Positions 26,712-36,029 are shown, counted from the first letter of the stretch. The stretch: 64,000 bases of DNA from GCA-2748575 sp965222725 (GCA_965222725.1 OZ244969.1:4402001-4466000), one strand, 5' to 3'. Notes: generated from the letters alone by a model not told the origin. Numbers and translations: made by a program.

Positions 26712-27460
26712 TGTCGCTGCAGAATAAAGTCTGTCTTGTTACCGGCGGCACCCAGGGTATCGGTGCGGGCTGTGTCAGAAAAATGAGTGAACTGGGTGCC
26801 ACCGTGGTGTTCACCGGCCGCAATACCAGCGCAGGTAACGATGTGGAAACCCTGGTGCGTGATGCCGGCGGAAGTGCCCTCTTCCTGCCTCAGGATGTAA
26901 GCAAAGAAGATCAGTGGCAACGCATTATTGATGAAACACTGGAACGCTTCGGCCAGCTGGACGGCCTGGTTAACAACGCGGGTATATCCTTTTTAAAACC
27001 CATCGAAGACATTTCCCTGGAAGACTTTCGTCAACTGTTGCGCGTGGATGTGGACAGCGTGTTTCTGGGCATGAAATACGCCATGAACGCCATGGAATCC
27101 CGCGGTGGCTCTATTGTTAATATCTCATCACTGATGGGACAGGTAGGACTGATTTACGGCACCGCCTACTGTGCCGCCAAAGGCGCCGTCACCCACCTGA
27201 CCAAATGTGCAGCGTTGGAAGCGGCACCCCTTAACATCCGGGTTAACTCCGTGCATCCCGGCGTGATATGGACCCGCATGGTGGTGGACCTGATGGGCGA
27301 TGACGAGGCCGTTAAAGAGCAACTGCGTACCGAAACGCCGCTCCAGGTGTTGGGTAAACCGTCGGATATTGCTGAAGGCGTTGCCTTTTTGCTGAGCGAT
27401 CAGTCCAGCTATATCACAGGCAGCGAATTCACTATCGATGGGGGTCGCGGCTGCGACTGA
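26708..27460 (+). CDS. Short-chain dehydrogenase/reductase (second of three)
   Basis: A 250-residue classical SDR with TGGTQGIGAG near residues 12-21, NNAG, Ser in NISSLMG, YCAAK, and the terminal GSEFTIDGGRGCD. All catalytic residues are present. Its ATG overlaps the previous gene in an ATGA junction, and an AGGAG box lies ten bases upstream. A second ATG follows immediately and could also be used. The substrate is not predictable from sequence; steroid-like or beta-hydroxyacyl substrates are common for such enzymes. Confidence 0.9.
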   Translation: MMSLQNKVCLVTGGTQGIGAGCVRKMSELGATVVFTGRNTSAGNDVETLVRDAGGSALFLPQDVSKEDQWQRIIDETLERFGQLDGLVNNAGISFLKPIEDISLEDFRQLLRVDVDSVFLGMKYAMNAMESRGGSIVNISSLMGQVGLIYGTAYCAAKGAVTHLTKCAALEAAPLNIRVNSVHPGVIWTRMVVDLMGDDEAVKEQLRTETPLQVLGKPSDIAEGVAFLLSDQSSYITGSEFTIDGGRGCD

Positions 27461-27487
27461 AAGGATTCCCCTTTGGAGACAATATCA

Positions 27488-28243
27488 ATGAACAATAAAG
27501 ACCTCCCCACCGCGCTGATTACCGGTGCCGCCCAGGGAATCGGGCATGAAATTGCCAGGGCTTTTGTCGCGCAGGGATTCAATGTGATTATTGCAGACCT
27601 GAACGAGGATCAGGGTAAAACCGCGGCCCATCAGTTGGGCGAAAACGCGAGTTTCTGCCTTCTGGATGTCACCAGTGCAAGCCAGTGGCAATCGGTAATG
27701 GATTCACTGAAGAAAACCCACGAACTCAAAGCCCTGGTAAACTGCGCCGGCATTTCACTCCCCGGTTCCATCGAGGATTGCAGCTTCGAACTCTTTAAAA
27801 AAATTCAGTCCGTGAACGTGGACAGTGTTTTCCTTGGCTGTCAGCAAGGTATCAGAGCCATGAAAAAAACTGGTGGCAGTATCGTTAACATTGGCTCCAC
27901 ACTGGGCTTAAGGCCCATGTCCCTGCACACGCCCTATGGCGCCAGCAAAGCCGCTGTGGAACACCTGACTAAAACAGCGGCGCTCCATTGTGCGGAACAG
28001 GGCTATGGTATTCGTGTGAATTCGGTACATCCCGGGGCGGTACGCACCCCGATGTACGAAAGCTTTCTGGACATGGCAGAAGACCGGCAACAGGCGGAGC
28101 AGCAATTTGCTGCCACCCATCCCATGGGGCGGATAGCCGAGCCGCGGGAAATCGCTGACGCCGTGTTGTATCTGTGTTCCGACAAGGCAAGCTTTATCAC
28201 CGGCGTTTCTCTGCCGGTGGATGGTGGCTACACAGCAGCATAA
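27488..28243 (+). CDS. Short-chain dehydrogenase/reductase (third of three)
   Basis: A 251-residue classical SDR with TGAAQGIGHE, NCAGISLPG, Ser in NIGSTLG, and YGASK. The start is ATG at 27488; a TTG at 27473 is in frame but lies inside the sequence TTTGGAG, which serves well as the ribosome-binding site nine bases before the ATG. It follows the second SDR by 27 bp. Three different SDRs in a row suggest successive oxidations or reductions on one pathway instead of gene amplification, because their sequences differ widely. Confidence 0.9.
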   Translation: MNNKDLPTALITGAAQGIGHEIARAFVAQGFNVIIADLNEDQGKTAAHQLGENASFCLLDVTSASQWQSVMDSLKKTHELKALVNCAGISLPGSIEDCSFELFKKIQSVNVDSVFLGCQQGIRAMKKTGGSIVNIGSTLGLRPMSLHTPYGASKAAVEHLTKTAALHCAEQGYGIRVNSVHPGAVRTPMYESFLDMAEDRQQAEQQFAATHPMGRIAEPREIADAVLYLCSDKASFITGVSLPVDGGYTAA

Positions 28244-28253
28244 GGAAAACCGA

Positions 28254-28508
28254 ATGCCAATAGAACAGGATTTTCAGCAGGCACAGCAGGATGTTGCCGC
28301 GTTTCTGCCGAAAGATGATCGCCTGACAATGCTTAAATTATATACATTTTACAAACAGGCCACCCAGGGGGACGCCCAGGGAAAACGCCCTCCGGTCACT
28401 CAGCCGGTCAAGCGTATTCAGTGGGATTCATGGAAAGAGCTCCGGGGAATGACGCAACAGCAGGCCATGCAGAACTATATCGAACTGGTGAACGCGCTGC
28501 GCTCCTGA
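28254..28508 (+). CDS. Acyl-CoA-binding protein
   Basis: An 84-residue protein with the ACBP signature KLYTFYKQATQGD and the C-terminal WDSWKELRGM block. It binds medium and long-chain acyl-CoA in the cytosol. The start is ATG at 28254 after AAGGAAAACC; a longer frame from 28221 overlaps the preceding SDR and is not needed. It ends the operon that begins with the thioesterase, fitting a role in CoA-ester handling. Confidence 0.92.
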   Translation: MPIEQDFQQAQQDVAAFLPKDDRLTMLKLYTFYKQATQGDAQGKRPPVTQPVKRIQWDSWKELRGMTQQQAMQNYIELVNALRS

Positions 28509-28646
28509 AAAAATCGCAAAATTTTGTTAAATCCCGTTGAATTTGCTCAATGCTTGCACAAATTTTCCGCCGGTTTTAGAGACATTTACAGGCTAAACCC
28601 CTACAATCGCGGCTTTGGTAACTTATTGAGATCATGGGAGATTCAT

Positions 28647-29213
28647 ATGGGCTTGTTGTTAAATCGTAAAGCCTTGGTAGCAGCCTTGGGACTAATGGCT
28701 GCCGGTACCGCCAATGCAGACAGTTTAAGTGCAGACATTAACGATGACGCATTCAAGTTTGAGTACAAAGCCACTAACACCAGCTCAAACCTGGATCTGA
28801 ATGCTTCCGCTCTGGTGCATGATGACGATGGCGAAATCTATGCCGTTGGTGCCCAGGTTGAAGGTCGCTCCTTGCAGCAGTCCAATATCGAAGGCGCCCT
28901 GGGCGGCAAGTTCTACTACATCAATCTGGAAGGCGATGCCAACGGCACTGCCATCGGCCTGGGTGGCTCGGTAAAAATCGGCATACCTCAGGTACCCGCG
29001 CTGGCAATCCATGTGGAAGGTTACTATGCACCACAGGTGCTGTCTTTCAACGATGTTGAACACAACACGGATATCGGTGTAAAAGCCATGTATCGCATTC
29101 TGGATAATGGTTCAGTTTATCTGGGCTATCGCAAGGCCAATGTGGATATTGAAGATGCAGGCGATGGCGATCTGGACGAAGGTTTCCATATTGGTATGCA
29201 GCTGGATCTTTAA
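28647..29213 (+). CDS. YfaZ-like outer membrane protein
   Basis: A 188-residue protein with a signal peptide (MGLLLNRKALVAALGLMAAG, cleavage near ANA-DS) and alternating strands ending in Leu after GFHIGMQLD, consistent with a small beta-barrel. Its pattern of LGGKFYYINLEGDANGTAIGLGG and the GVKAMYRILDNGSVYLGYRK end resembles the YfaZ family of unknown function. The start is ATG at 28647, preceded by TGGGAG. A strong terminator follows at 29251. It is separated from the ACBP gene by 138 bp and probably has its own promoter. Confidence 0.75.
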   Translation: MGLLLNRKALVAALGLMAAGTANADSLSADINDDAFKFEYKATNTSSNLDLNASALVHDDDGEIYAVGAQVEGRSLQQSNIEGALGGKFYYINLEGDANGTAIGLGGSVKIGIPQVPALAIHVEGYYAPQVLSFNDVEHNTDIGVKAMYRILDNGSVYLGYRKANVDIEDAGDGDLDEGFHIGMQLDL

Positions 29214-29250
29214 CAGAGTCAGCATTATCTGAAAAAGTCAGCACTAACTG

Positions 29251-29274
29251 AAAAAGGGGCCTCGGCCCCTTTTT
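29251..29274. terminator. Bidirectional intrinsic terminator
   Basis: AAAAAGGGGCC (29251-29261), a two-base loop and GGCCCCTTTTT (29264-29274) form a hairpin with A/T tails on both sides. It can end the YfaZ-like gene on the plus strand and the repeat protein gene on the minus strand. Confidence 0.88.
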
Positions 29275-29312
29275 CAATTTCAATCATGCAATCCATTTCG
29301 CTACACCCCCTA

Positions 29313-30521
29313 TCAGTCACACAATTCCCAGCCACCCTCAATATCAATATGGGAAGGTAATTCCGCAACCGCGTCCGTTGGCAGGCGTAAAAACCGATTG
29401 ATAAAATCATCATCCGTTAACGGCACCTGTGCCACGCCCACCAGCTTGCCGTCACCCCACTGATCCAGTGGTGTACCCTCTACCTCCTGAAAATAGCCGG
29501 CGGATTTTCCCGTTGTCAGTGCGGTAACAACCTCAATACCAGTATCCCAGATACGCCCGAACAGATAGGGCGTAAAAACGGCATCGAAATCCAGGTTGGC
29601 TTCCCCACTGCAGATATCGATCACACCTTCCAGGGCCCTGGGTTCTATGATCACACCGATACCACCGGGCACCTGATTACCGAGCAGTTTGAGCGGTGGA
29701 ATATTCAGTTCCTCTGCCGGAAAACTCACATGTGCCTGAGTGCCTGCCAGCCAGTTAACGGTTGCCGTAACGTTCGCCCCCATAGGGTCGTAACGAAACC
29801 GTGGCCAACGGGAAACCTGCAAGCGCCCCTCCTTGCCTATGGCCAGTCGGGCTTTGGCGGCTACCACAGGCTGAGCACCTGGACAGGGAAAAATGCCGTC
29901 CGGAAAATCCCAGTGAGCGTTCATGTCGGTGGCAGCGTCCGTAGGCAACTGCAGCAACCAGTTCACAAACAGATCCCCGGTTTTCGGTACGCGGGCCACG
30001 CCCACCAGATGAATGTTGCCCAGCAGATCCAGCGGGCCGCCCTGCAAGGTCCTGAACTCTCCGGCAGATTCACCGGTGGTCAGTTCCGTAACAACTGTCA
30101 GATCCGCCATGGTGGCATTGAATAAACGCGGCACAAAGCGGGCATCAAACGACAGGCGGGCCTCACCGGAACAGAAATCAATTTCCCCCACCAGGTCATT
30201 GGGTGTTATCTCAACCCTGGCAAAGGTGGCCGGTGGAAACATGTAAAGCGGTGGCACCTGCGTATCCGCCGCCCTGAACAGAACGCGAGCCACGCCGTTA
30301 CCCAGATTTTCCATCACGCCCAGGCTTTGCCCTTCACGGCCATCGTAGGCGAAGGCCGGCAAATGTTTGCCAATGGTGAGTTCATTATCAAAGCCGAGCA
30401 CCATGCGTACCGGCTTGGTCCGGGCTGCATAGGCAGCGGGATTCAACAGCACAAACAATACAAATGAAAACAATGCAAACGGGAATCCCGAGATCCTGAG
30501 GGTAAAGCGTTCCATAAACAC
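29313..30521 (-). CDS. Secreted two-repeat protein of unknown function
   Basis: A 402-residue protein that I do not recognise. It has a signal peptide (hydrophobic core near residues 13-29, cleavage after AYA). The mature part is two homologous halves, about residues 35-215 and 225-402. Shared landmarks are ID-F/I-CSGEA, then a block of FDAxFxPxLF, VVTxLTTGxSAG, a LxGVAxVP block and a LPTDA block. Each half has two Cys (CSGEA and a terminal PCPG or ELCD), suggesting one disulfide per repeat. An internal Met two codons later is an alternative start. It is upstream of no other leftward gene; the MDR gene begins its own unit 5 bp or so upstream, so both may be co-transcribed. Confidence 0.75.
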   Translation of the reverse strand: MFMERFTLRISGFPFALFSFVLFVLLNPAAYAARTKPVRMVLGFDNELTIGKHLPAFAYDGREGQSLGVMENLGNGVARVLFRAADTQVPPLYMFPPATFARVEITPNDLVGEIDFCSGEARLSFDARFVPRLFNATMADLTVVTELTTGESAGEFRTLQGGPLDLLGNIHLVGVARVPKTGDLFVNWLLQLPTDAATDMNAHWDFPDGIFPCPGAQPVVAAKARLAIGKEGRLQVSRWPRFRYDPMGANVTATVNWLAGTQAHVSFPAEELNIPPLKLLGNQVPGGIGVIIEPRALEGVIDICSGEANLDFDAVFTPYLFGRIWDTGIEVVTALTTGKSAGYFQEVEGTPLDQWGDGKLVGVAQVPLTDDDFINRFLRLPTDAVAELPSHIDIEGGWELCD

Positions 30522-30527
30522 CTCCCG

Positions 30528-31553
30528 TCAAACATCGTCAGCGATTCGGACAACCAGCTTGCCGCGATTGCTGCCGTCAAACAACATCTGAAAGGCATCC
30601 AGCGTGTTTTCCAATCCCTCCACCACATGATCCTTGTGATGAATCAAACCATCATTGAGCCATTGCGCCAGATGCTGAAAGGCCTCAGGAAATCTGTCGG
30701 CGTAGTCTCTTACCAGAAAACCCTGTAAGCGCAGACTTTTCACCACCACCTGCCACAGATTATAAGGCCCCGGTACCGGTTCTTTTTCATTGTACTGGCT
30801 GATCATGCCGCACATGGCAATTCGGCCGAAATCCTTCATGCTCAGCAACATGCTGTCCAGCACCGGACCACCCACGTTATCGAAATACATTTCGACACCA
30901 TCGGGGCAAATCGCTTTCACCTCAGCCGCCAGATCCGGCGTATTGCGGTAATTGATGCTTTGATGAAACCCGAAATCACTGATCAGCTGCTCACATTTCA
31001 AATCGCTACCGGCAAGCCCGATCACCGTTGCGCCGCGAAGCCTGGCAATCTGGCCCACCAGCGAGCCCACGGCACCGGCTGCCGCGCTCACCACCAGCGA
31101 TTCCCCCTGCTGTGGCTGCAGTACATCATCAACCCCAAAGTAAGCGGTCAGCCCGGTGGGGCCCAGCACACTGAGAAAATATTCCAGAGGCAGGCCAAAG
31201 GTATCCTCAATCACCCCCATTTTGTTTGGTCCCACGTAGCCGGTTGATATGGAATAGTCCTCCCAGCCGTTCAGGCCCAGCACCAGATCACCCGCGGCAA
31301 ATTCCGGATTCCTCGATTCCACTACCCGGCCCACCGTAGTGGCCATAACAGGTGCTCCCAAAGGGATGGGGGGAAGGTAGCTGGGGGCATCATCCATCCA
31401 GCCGCGAATAGCGGGGTCCAGTGAAACCAACAGATTACGGATCAGCAACTGCCCCTCTTGCAGTGCCGGCACCTGCTCTTCGCGCCATACCACATCATCC
31501 GGGGTTGGTTTCCCCTGTGGTCTCCTTTCCAGAATAAATCGCCGGTTTTTCAT
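30528..31553 (-). CDS. NADPH-dependent MDR-family reductase (CurA/PTGR-like)
   Basis: A 341-residue medium-chain reductase without zinc ligands. The N-terminal LVSLDPAIRGWMDD motif and the SAAAGAVGSLVGQIARLRGA cofactor block are typical of leukotriene B4 dehydrogenase, prostaglandin reductase and curcumin reductase (CurA) enzymes, which reduce alpha,beta-unsaturated carbonyls using NADPH. A FDNVGGP motif is present. The start is ATG at 31553 (MKNRRFIL); a frame from 31619 runs through the regulatory region. The 22-bp operator-like repeat at 31624-31645 lies between this gene and the SDR at 31718. Confidence 0.9.
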   Translation of the reverse strand: MKNRRFILERRPQGKPTPDDVVWREEQVPALQEGQLLIRNLLVSLDPAIRGWMDDAPSYLPPIPLGAPVMATTVGRVVESRNPEFAAGDLVLGLNGWEDYSISTGYVGPNKMGVIEDTFGLPLEYFLSVLGPTGLTAYFGVDDVLQPQQGESLVVSAAAGAVGSLVGQIARLRGATVIGLAGSDLKCEQLISDFGFHQSINYRNTPDLAAEVKAICPDGVEMYFDNVGGPVLDSMLLSMKDFGRIAMCGMISQYNEKEPVPGPYNLWQVVVKSLRLQGFLVRDYADRFPEAFQHLAQWLNDGLIHHKDHVVEGLENTLDAFQMLFDGSNRGKLVVRIADDV

Positions 31554-31623
31554 GTCGCTTCCCCCTATGCCGCTGTCTTGCGAATGTCTTGTTGTTTGTT
31601 CGCAACATAACTGAAGCACACTT

Positions 31624-31645
31624 AAACAGTCAATACTGTTTGTTT
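31624..31645. promoter_or_regulatory. TetR-regulon operator candidate, site A
   Basis: AAACAGTCA-ATAC-TGTTTGTTT, an imperfect inverted repeat with a 4-bp centre. The inner part AAACAGT-N4-ACTGTTT is perfect. It lies between the divergent MDR and SDR genes and recurs at four other promoters in the window. Confidence 0.65.
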
Positions 31646-31717
31646 TTATCGGGACGATCTGATAGCGTCAGAATCAGCCACAACAAAATCAACATCAGGC
31701 ACACAAGGGGGAATCCG

Positions 31718-32473
31718 ATGGACCTGCAACTTCAAGGCAAAAAAGCCGTCGTTACCGGTGCCACCAAAGGCATTGGTAAAGCCATAGTGATGGCACTGGC
31801 CCGCGAAGGCGTTGATATTGCCTTCTGCGCCCGTAATCTGGATGAAGTAGAAACCACCACAGCCGGGCTGCGCGCCATGGGCGTGGCTGCCTATGGCGCA
31901 GTGGTGGATGTAAAAAACAGGGCAGAGTACGAAAGCTGGCTAACCAGCGCCGCTGATCAGCTGGGCGGTGTTGATCTGTTCGTGCCCAACGTGTCTGCCG
32001 GGGGTGGTATGGATGGCGAAACCAGCTGGGTCAATAATTTCGAAGTGGATATGCTGGGCACAGTGCGAGGCTGCGAACGCCTGCTCCCCCTGATGAATAC
32101 CGGCGGCGCCATCTGTTTTATTGCCTCCACCGCCGCGGTGGAAAACTTTATCGCGCCCCAGGCTTACAATGCCATCAAGGCCGCGTTGATCAACTATGCA
32201 AAACACCTCAGTCAGGCCTATGCCGCTTCCGGCATTCGCGTGAACAGCGTTTCCCCTGGTCCGGTGTTTATAGAAAACGGCGCCTGGGATCAGATAAAAC
32301 ACCAGTTGCCGGATTTGTACAACAGCACCCTTTCCCGGATTCCCATGGGCCGTATGGCCAGCGCCGAAGAGATTGCCAATGGCGTGGTTTTTCTTCTGAG
32401 CCCAGCCGCCAGCATTATTACCGGCACCAATCTGATTGCGGATGGCGGCCTGACTCAGGGCGTTCAGTATTAG
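31718..32473 (+). CDS. Short-chain dehydrogenase/reductase
   Basis: A 251-residue SDR with TGATKGIGKA near residues 13-22, the asparagine region VPNVSAG, Ser in FIASTAA and YNAIK as the YxxxK motif. The C-terminal TGTNLIADGGLTQGVQY is normal. Start is ATG at 31718 after AAGGGGG; an upstream in-frame Met at 31589 lies in the divergent promoter. It is followed 22 bp later by the ThuA-like gene, so they form one unit. It is distinct from the three SDRs at 25.9-28.2 kb. Confidence 0.9.
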   Translation: MDLQLQGKKAVVTGATKGIGKAIVMALAREGVDIAFCARNLDEVETTTAGLRAMGVAAYGAVVDVKNRAEYESWLTSAADQLGGVDLFVPNVSAGGGMDGETSWVNNFEVDMLGTVRGCERLLPLMNTGGAICFIASTAAVENFIAPQAYNAIKAALINYAKHLSQAYAASGIRVNSVSPGPVFIENGAWDQIKHQLPDLYNSTLSRIPMGRMASAEEIANGVVFLLSPAASIITGTNLIADGGLTQGVQY

Positions 32474-32495
32474 GGACTCAAAAGGAGAAGACACC

Positions 32496-33260
32496 ATGAC
32501 TGCCAAAGCAGGAACCGGAAACGGAGCGAGAATTGATATCTGCCTGATCTGCGGCGCAAAATACCATGATACGGATTTTGCGCGGGTCGAGTTACTCAAG
32601 CTGCTGATCAACAACCCGGATATTCGCGTGCGGGTGTTTGAAGATTACAGCAACACCGAAGCCATCCGCGCCTGCGACGGCGTTATAACCTATACCTGCG
32701 ATCTTATTCCACCTGACGATTCCATTCAGGCTCTGAAAGATCATTTAACCCAAGGCAAACGCTGGTTTGCCCTGCATGCCACCAATTCCGTTATTGAATT
32801 TCTTGATGATGGCCGGGTAAACAGCCCCAAAGATACCAGCGGCTTTACGAACCTGCTGGGCTCACAGTTTATCGCCCACCCCCCTATTCAGCCCTTTACC
32901 GTGGAACCCACAGGAACACACTGGCTTACTGACGGTATAAAGGCATTTACAGTCAGCGATGAGCTTTACCTTTCAGAACTCAACGAACAGATAACCCCCT
33001 TGCTGGTAACCCACTATTCCGGAAAAGCGCAGGAAGGTTTCGTCGCGGAGGACTGGCCCGGCGCTGAACCACGCCCGGTAATGTATCTGCATGACGTAGG
33101 AAAAGGCGCTGTACTCTATCTTACCCTGGGCCATTGCCGTTCCCGTTATGATATGCAACCACTGATGGATGAGTATCCCGACATGGAACGCTGTGCTTGG
33201 GAAACCAAAGAGTTTTACACCTTGCTGAATCGCGGTATTGAATGGGTATGCCGTGACTAA
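32496..33260 (+). CDS. ThuA-like domain protein
   Basis: A 254-residue protein of the ThuA family (class I glutamine-amidotransferase-like fold). Visible blocks are LICGAKYHDTDFA near residue 17, KRWFALHATNS, a central GSQFIAHPP and the terminal VLYLTLGHCRSRYDM. The family is often next to sugar or secondary metabolite dehydrogenases but biochemical roles are poorly established. AAAGGAG precedes the ATG. It probably shares the operator-controlled transcript with the SDR at 31718. Confidence 0.82.
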   Translation: MTAKAGTGNGARIDICLICGAKYHDTDFARVELLKLLINNPDIRVRVFEDYSNTEAIRACDGVITYTCDLIPPDDSIQALKDHLTQGKRWFALHATNSVIEFLDDGRVNSPKDTSGFTNLLGSQFIAHPPIQPFTVEPTGTHWLTDGIKAFTVSDELYLSELNEQITPLLVTHYSGKAQEGFVAEDWPGAEPRPVMYLHDVGKGAVLYLTLGHCRSRYDMQPLMDEYPDMERCAWETKEFYTLLNRGIEWVCRD

Positions 33261-33297
33261 AAACAACAAGATCCCGTTGCTAAAAGGTCTATGACAC

Positions 33298-33303
33298 TAT
33301 AAT
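33298..33303 (+). promoter_or_regulatory. Possible -10 box before the 7TMR-DISM kinase
   Basis: A perfect TATAAT, with TTGCTA at 33277-33282 as the only -35 candidate. The spacer is 15 bp, shorter than ideal, so support is modest. Confidence 0.35.
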
Positions 33304-33534
33304 CTTTGTGCACTTGGAACCGCAGCGAGTTTGCACGGACGTATTCCTCCAGGCCAAAAGAAAAGCGGACTTTCATCGGCTGTTAGCTGCCTAAAAGATC
33401 AACAGTTCAAGCGCAACGGGTTAACGCTCTGCCTGCCGGAAAAGCTGTCAATCCGGAATTTACCGTGTCGAATATGTAATAAAACACGCGGGTTGCCGTT
33501 GCAGCGCTTGCAGTCAAAGGAGCACCGCGTACCT

Positions 33535-36018
33535 GTGCATAATGACACAACAACAGGACGATATAGCCTAGTTTTAAAGCAACTTCTGCGCCTCTGGTTT
33601 TTCGTGGTTCTGGGCTGTGGCAGTGTTTCCATGGCCACTGCAGCCACCACCGAAACCCTCATTCTGGATGACAAGTTCCAGCACCTGAATCTGGGTGATC
33701 ATGTAGAAATTCTGGAAGACAAAACCAACAGCCTGTCCATTCATGATTTACTTGCCGGCGATCGCAACGCTAATCGAGATAGCAACGCTAACTTTGTTCC
33801 CAGTAAAAGCCCGGTGATTAATTATGGTTACACACCCCATACCTACTGGCTGAAACTGCCGATCAAATTCGACACCCGTTTCAAAGAAGACTGGTACCTG
33901 CGTTTAAGTGACCCCCTCATGGACAGTGCCGATCTTTACCTTGTTGATCCGCAAGGTAACTACAGTATCCAGCGCTCCGGTGAAGACATCCCCCATAACG
34001 AGCGCGAAATCAGTGGCCGCAGCCCCGTGTTTCTGTTCAGCGGGTTACCCGGTGAAGAACGCACCATGTACCTGCGCCTGCAATCGAAAGATCCCATTCA
34101 GGTATCGCTGAATCTGTATGCCGAAACTGCCTTTACAGAAAAAACCTTTGCCGAAGTGCTGGCCCTGGGCGCCTATTACGGCACCATTATCGTGATGCTG
34201 TTGTATAACTTTTTTATCTACCTCACCACGCGGGAACGGGCCTACCTCATGTACTGCATTTACCTGGCAGTGCTGATTCCGGCCCAGATGGGGTTTGATG
34301 GTCTTTCCTATCAGTTTTTGTGGCCGGACTCTCCCTGGTGGGCAAACCGGTCGGTAGTATTTTTCAGTGGTGCAGTGGCGCTGGCCGGTACCTGGTTTGC
34401 CCGGGTATTTCTGAACACCCGCGAACACATACCCGGCTGGGACAAACTGATGCTGGCCCACGCAGTGGCAGCTGCTGTGGTAATGCCCATATCCGTATTC
34501 ACCTCCTATGGTTTTGCTGCCACCTGTGGTGTGTCCATCGCTGTATCATTTGCATCGCTGATGCTTTCCACCGCGTTAATCGGTTTTGTACGCAACATTC
34601 CCAATGCCCGGTTTTTCCTGTTTGCATGGCTCACCTTTACCCTGGGCCTGCTGATCCGGGCACTGGTTGCCACCGGTCAGACCGAAGCCACTCTGGTCAC
34701 CATGTATGCGGCGCAATTCGGTACGGCCCTGGAAACCGTGTTGCTGTCTTTTGCCCTGGCTGACCGGATCAAGCGCATCGAACAGGAAAAGCAACTGGCC
34801 CAGCAACAGGCTGCTGAAGCACTGGAACGTTCCAATCAGGAATTACAGCGCACCAACGAAATCAAGGATGAGTTCCTGGCCACCATCAGCCACGAATTGC
34901 GCACACCAATGAATGGTATCCAGGGGATGCTGGACTTGCTGCATTCTACCGAGATCGATAAAAAACAGCTGGAATACCTGGGTTATGCCCAGTTATCCAC
35001 CCGGGAAATGCTCAAGCACATCGAATCCATTCTGAGTTTTTCTGAAGCCCAGTCAAAACGGATCAAGATTAAAAATGTACCCTTTCAGCTCAGTCAGTTG
35101 ATCAATGAACTCTGCAGCGAGTACGAACAAAAATGCAAACAGAAGTACATCGAGTTTCGTATACACAAGGCCGACAACTTGCCCAATGCACTGGAAGGCG
35201 ATCTGCAACAGGTGCGGCAAGTTCTTAATAATCTGCTGGATAATGCGGTGAAGTTTACTGACGCCGGTTTTGTTGAACTCAGTATTACCTGTCAGTCCAC
35301 CGATGCCAAAAGCAATGATGTATCCGTGTGCTTCAACGTTACCGATTCCGGCTGCGGCGTACCCCGCCATGTGCAGGAAGCCCTGTTCCATCCCTTTATG
35401 CAGGCCGACAGCAGTTTTTCCCGGCGTCATGGCGGGTTGGGTATTGGCCTGGCACTGAGCAAGGCACTGGCAGATGTGCTTGGCGGCAACATCAACTTTC
35501 AGGAGAACGCCCCCAAAGGCTCCATTTTCAGTTTCCGGGTACCCTTGCGCCTGGGTGATGAACGGGATACCAATGCGTTTTCCAGCACCAAGCAATCCAA
35601 TCCGGAAGCGCCAAGGGAAAAAGTACCACGCATACTGATCGTTGAAGACAACCCGGTGAACCAGAAAGTATTGAACGCGATTCTCCGCAAAAAGAACTAT
35701 CAGACCCAGACCGCCAACAATGGCGAAGAAGCGTTAAAGTGTCTGGATAAAGGCCCGGTTGACCTTATTTTAATGGACTGCCAGATGCCGGTTATGGACG
35801 GTTTTGAAGCCAGCCGCAAAATACGCGAGCGCAAAACCAAATACGGCTACCCGCCCATTATTGCCGTCACCGCCAATGCCATGTCAGAAGACCGGGACCG
35901 CTGCATTGACGCCGGCATGAACGATTACCTGACCAAACCGGTGGATCGTTATAAACTCTATTCCACCATTGAAGAGTGGCTCAGTTACCAGCATTTAAGT
36001 GGCCAGAAGAGTGCCTGA
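33535..36018 (+). CDS. 7TMR-DISM hybrid sensor histidine kinase/response regulator
   Basis: About 827 residues from the GTG at 33535. Order: signal peptide (LRLWFFVVLGCGSVSMATA), a periplasmic 7TMR-DISM extracellular domain, seven membrane helices, a short coiled coil, a HisKA domain with the phospho-His in ATISHELRTPMNG, a HATPase domain (NLLDNAVKFTD, DSGCGVP, GGLGIGLAL) and a C-terminal receiver with the phospho-Asp in LILMDCQMPVMDG and Lys in LTKP. DISM domains usually sense carbohydrate-type ligands. AAAGGAG at 33516 lies 12 bases before the GTG. A longer frame from 33331 would add 68 residues before the signal peptide, which is unlikely. No partner regulator is adjacent. Confidence 0.87.
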   Translation: MHNDTTTGRYSLVLKQLLRLWFFVVLGCGSVSMATAATTETLILDDKFQHLNLGDHVEILEDKTNSLSIHDLLAGDRNANRDSNANFVPSKSPVINYGYTPHTYWLKLPIKFDTRFKEDWYLRLSDPLMDSADLYLVDPQGNYSIQRSGEDIPHNEREISGRSPVFLFSGLPGEERTMYLRLQSKDPIQVSLNLYAETAFTEKTFAEVLALGAYYGTIIVMLLYNFFIYLTTRERAYLMYCIYLAVLIPAQMGFDGLSYQFLWPDSPWWANRSVVFFSGAVALAGTWFARVFLNTREHIPGWDKLMLAHAVAAAVVMPISVFTSYGFAATCGVSIAVSFASLMLSTALIGFVRNIPNARFFLFAWLTFTLGLLIRALVATGQTEATLVTMYAAQFGTALETVLLSFALADRIKRIEQEKQLAQQQAAEALERSNQELQRTNEIKDEFLATISHELRTPMNGIQGMLDLLHSTEIDKKQLEYLGYAQLSTREMLKHIESILSFSEAQSKRIKIKNVPFQLSQLINELCSEYEQKCKQKYIEFRIHKADNLPNALEGDLQQVRQVLNNLLDNAVKFTDAGFVELSITCQSTDAKSNDVSVCFNVTDSGCGVPRHVQEALFHPFMQADSSFSRRHGGLGIGLALSKALADVLGGNINFQENAPKGSIFSFRVPLRLGDERDTNAFSSTKQSNPEAPREKVPRILIVEDNPVNQKVLNAILRKKNYQTQTANNGEEALKCLDKGPVDLILMDCQMPVMDGFEASRKIRERKTKYGYPPIIAVTANAMSEDRDRCIDAGMNDYLTKPVDRYKLYSTIEEWLSYQHLSGQKSA

Positions 36019-36029
36019 CCGTTGCAGTG

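Noticed and set aside
28524..28646. Longer N-terminus of the YfaZ-like protein
   Set aside because: Forty-one residues would precede a normal signal peptide; TGGGAG and ATG at 28647 are better.
33331..33534. Longer N-terminus of the first 7TMR-DISM kinase
   Set aside because: It would place about 68 polar residues before the signal peptide; AAAGGAG and a GTG at 33535 fit better.
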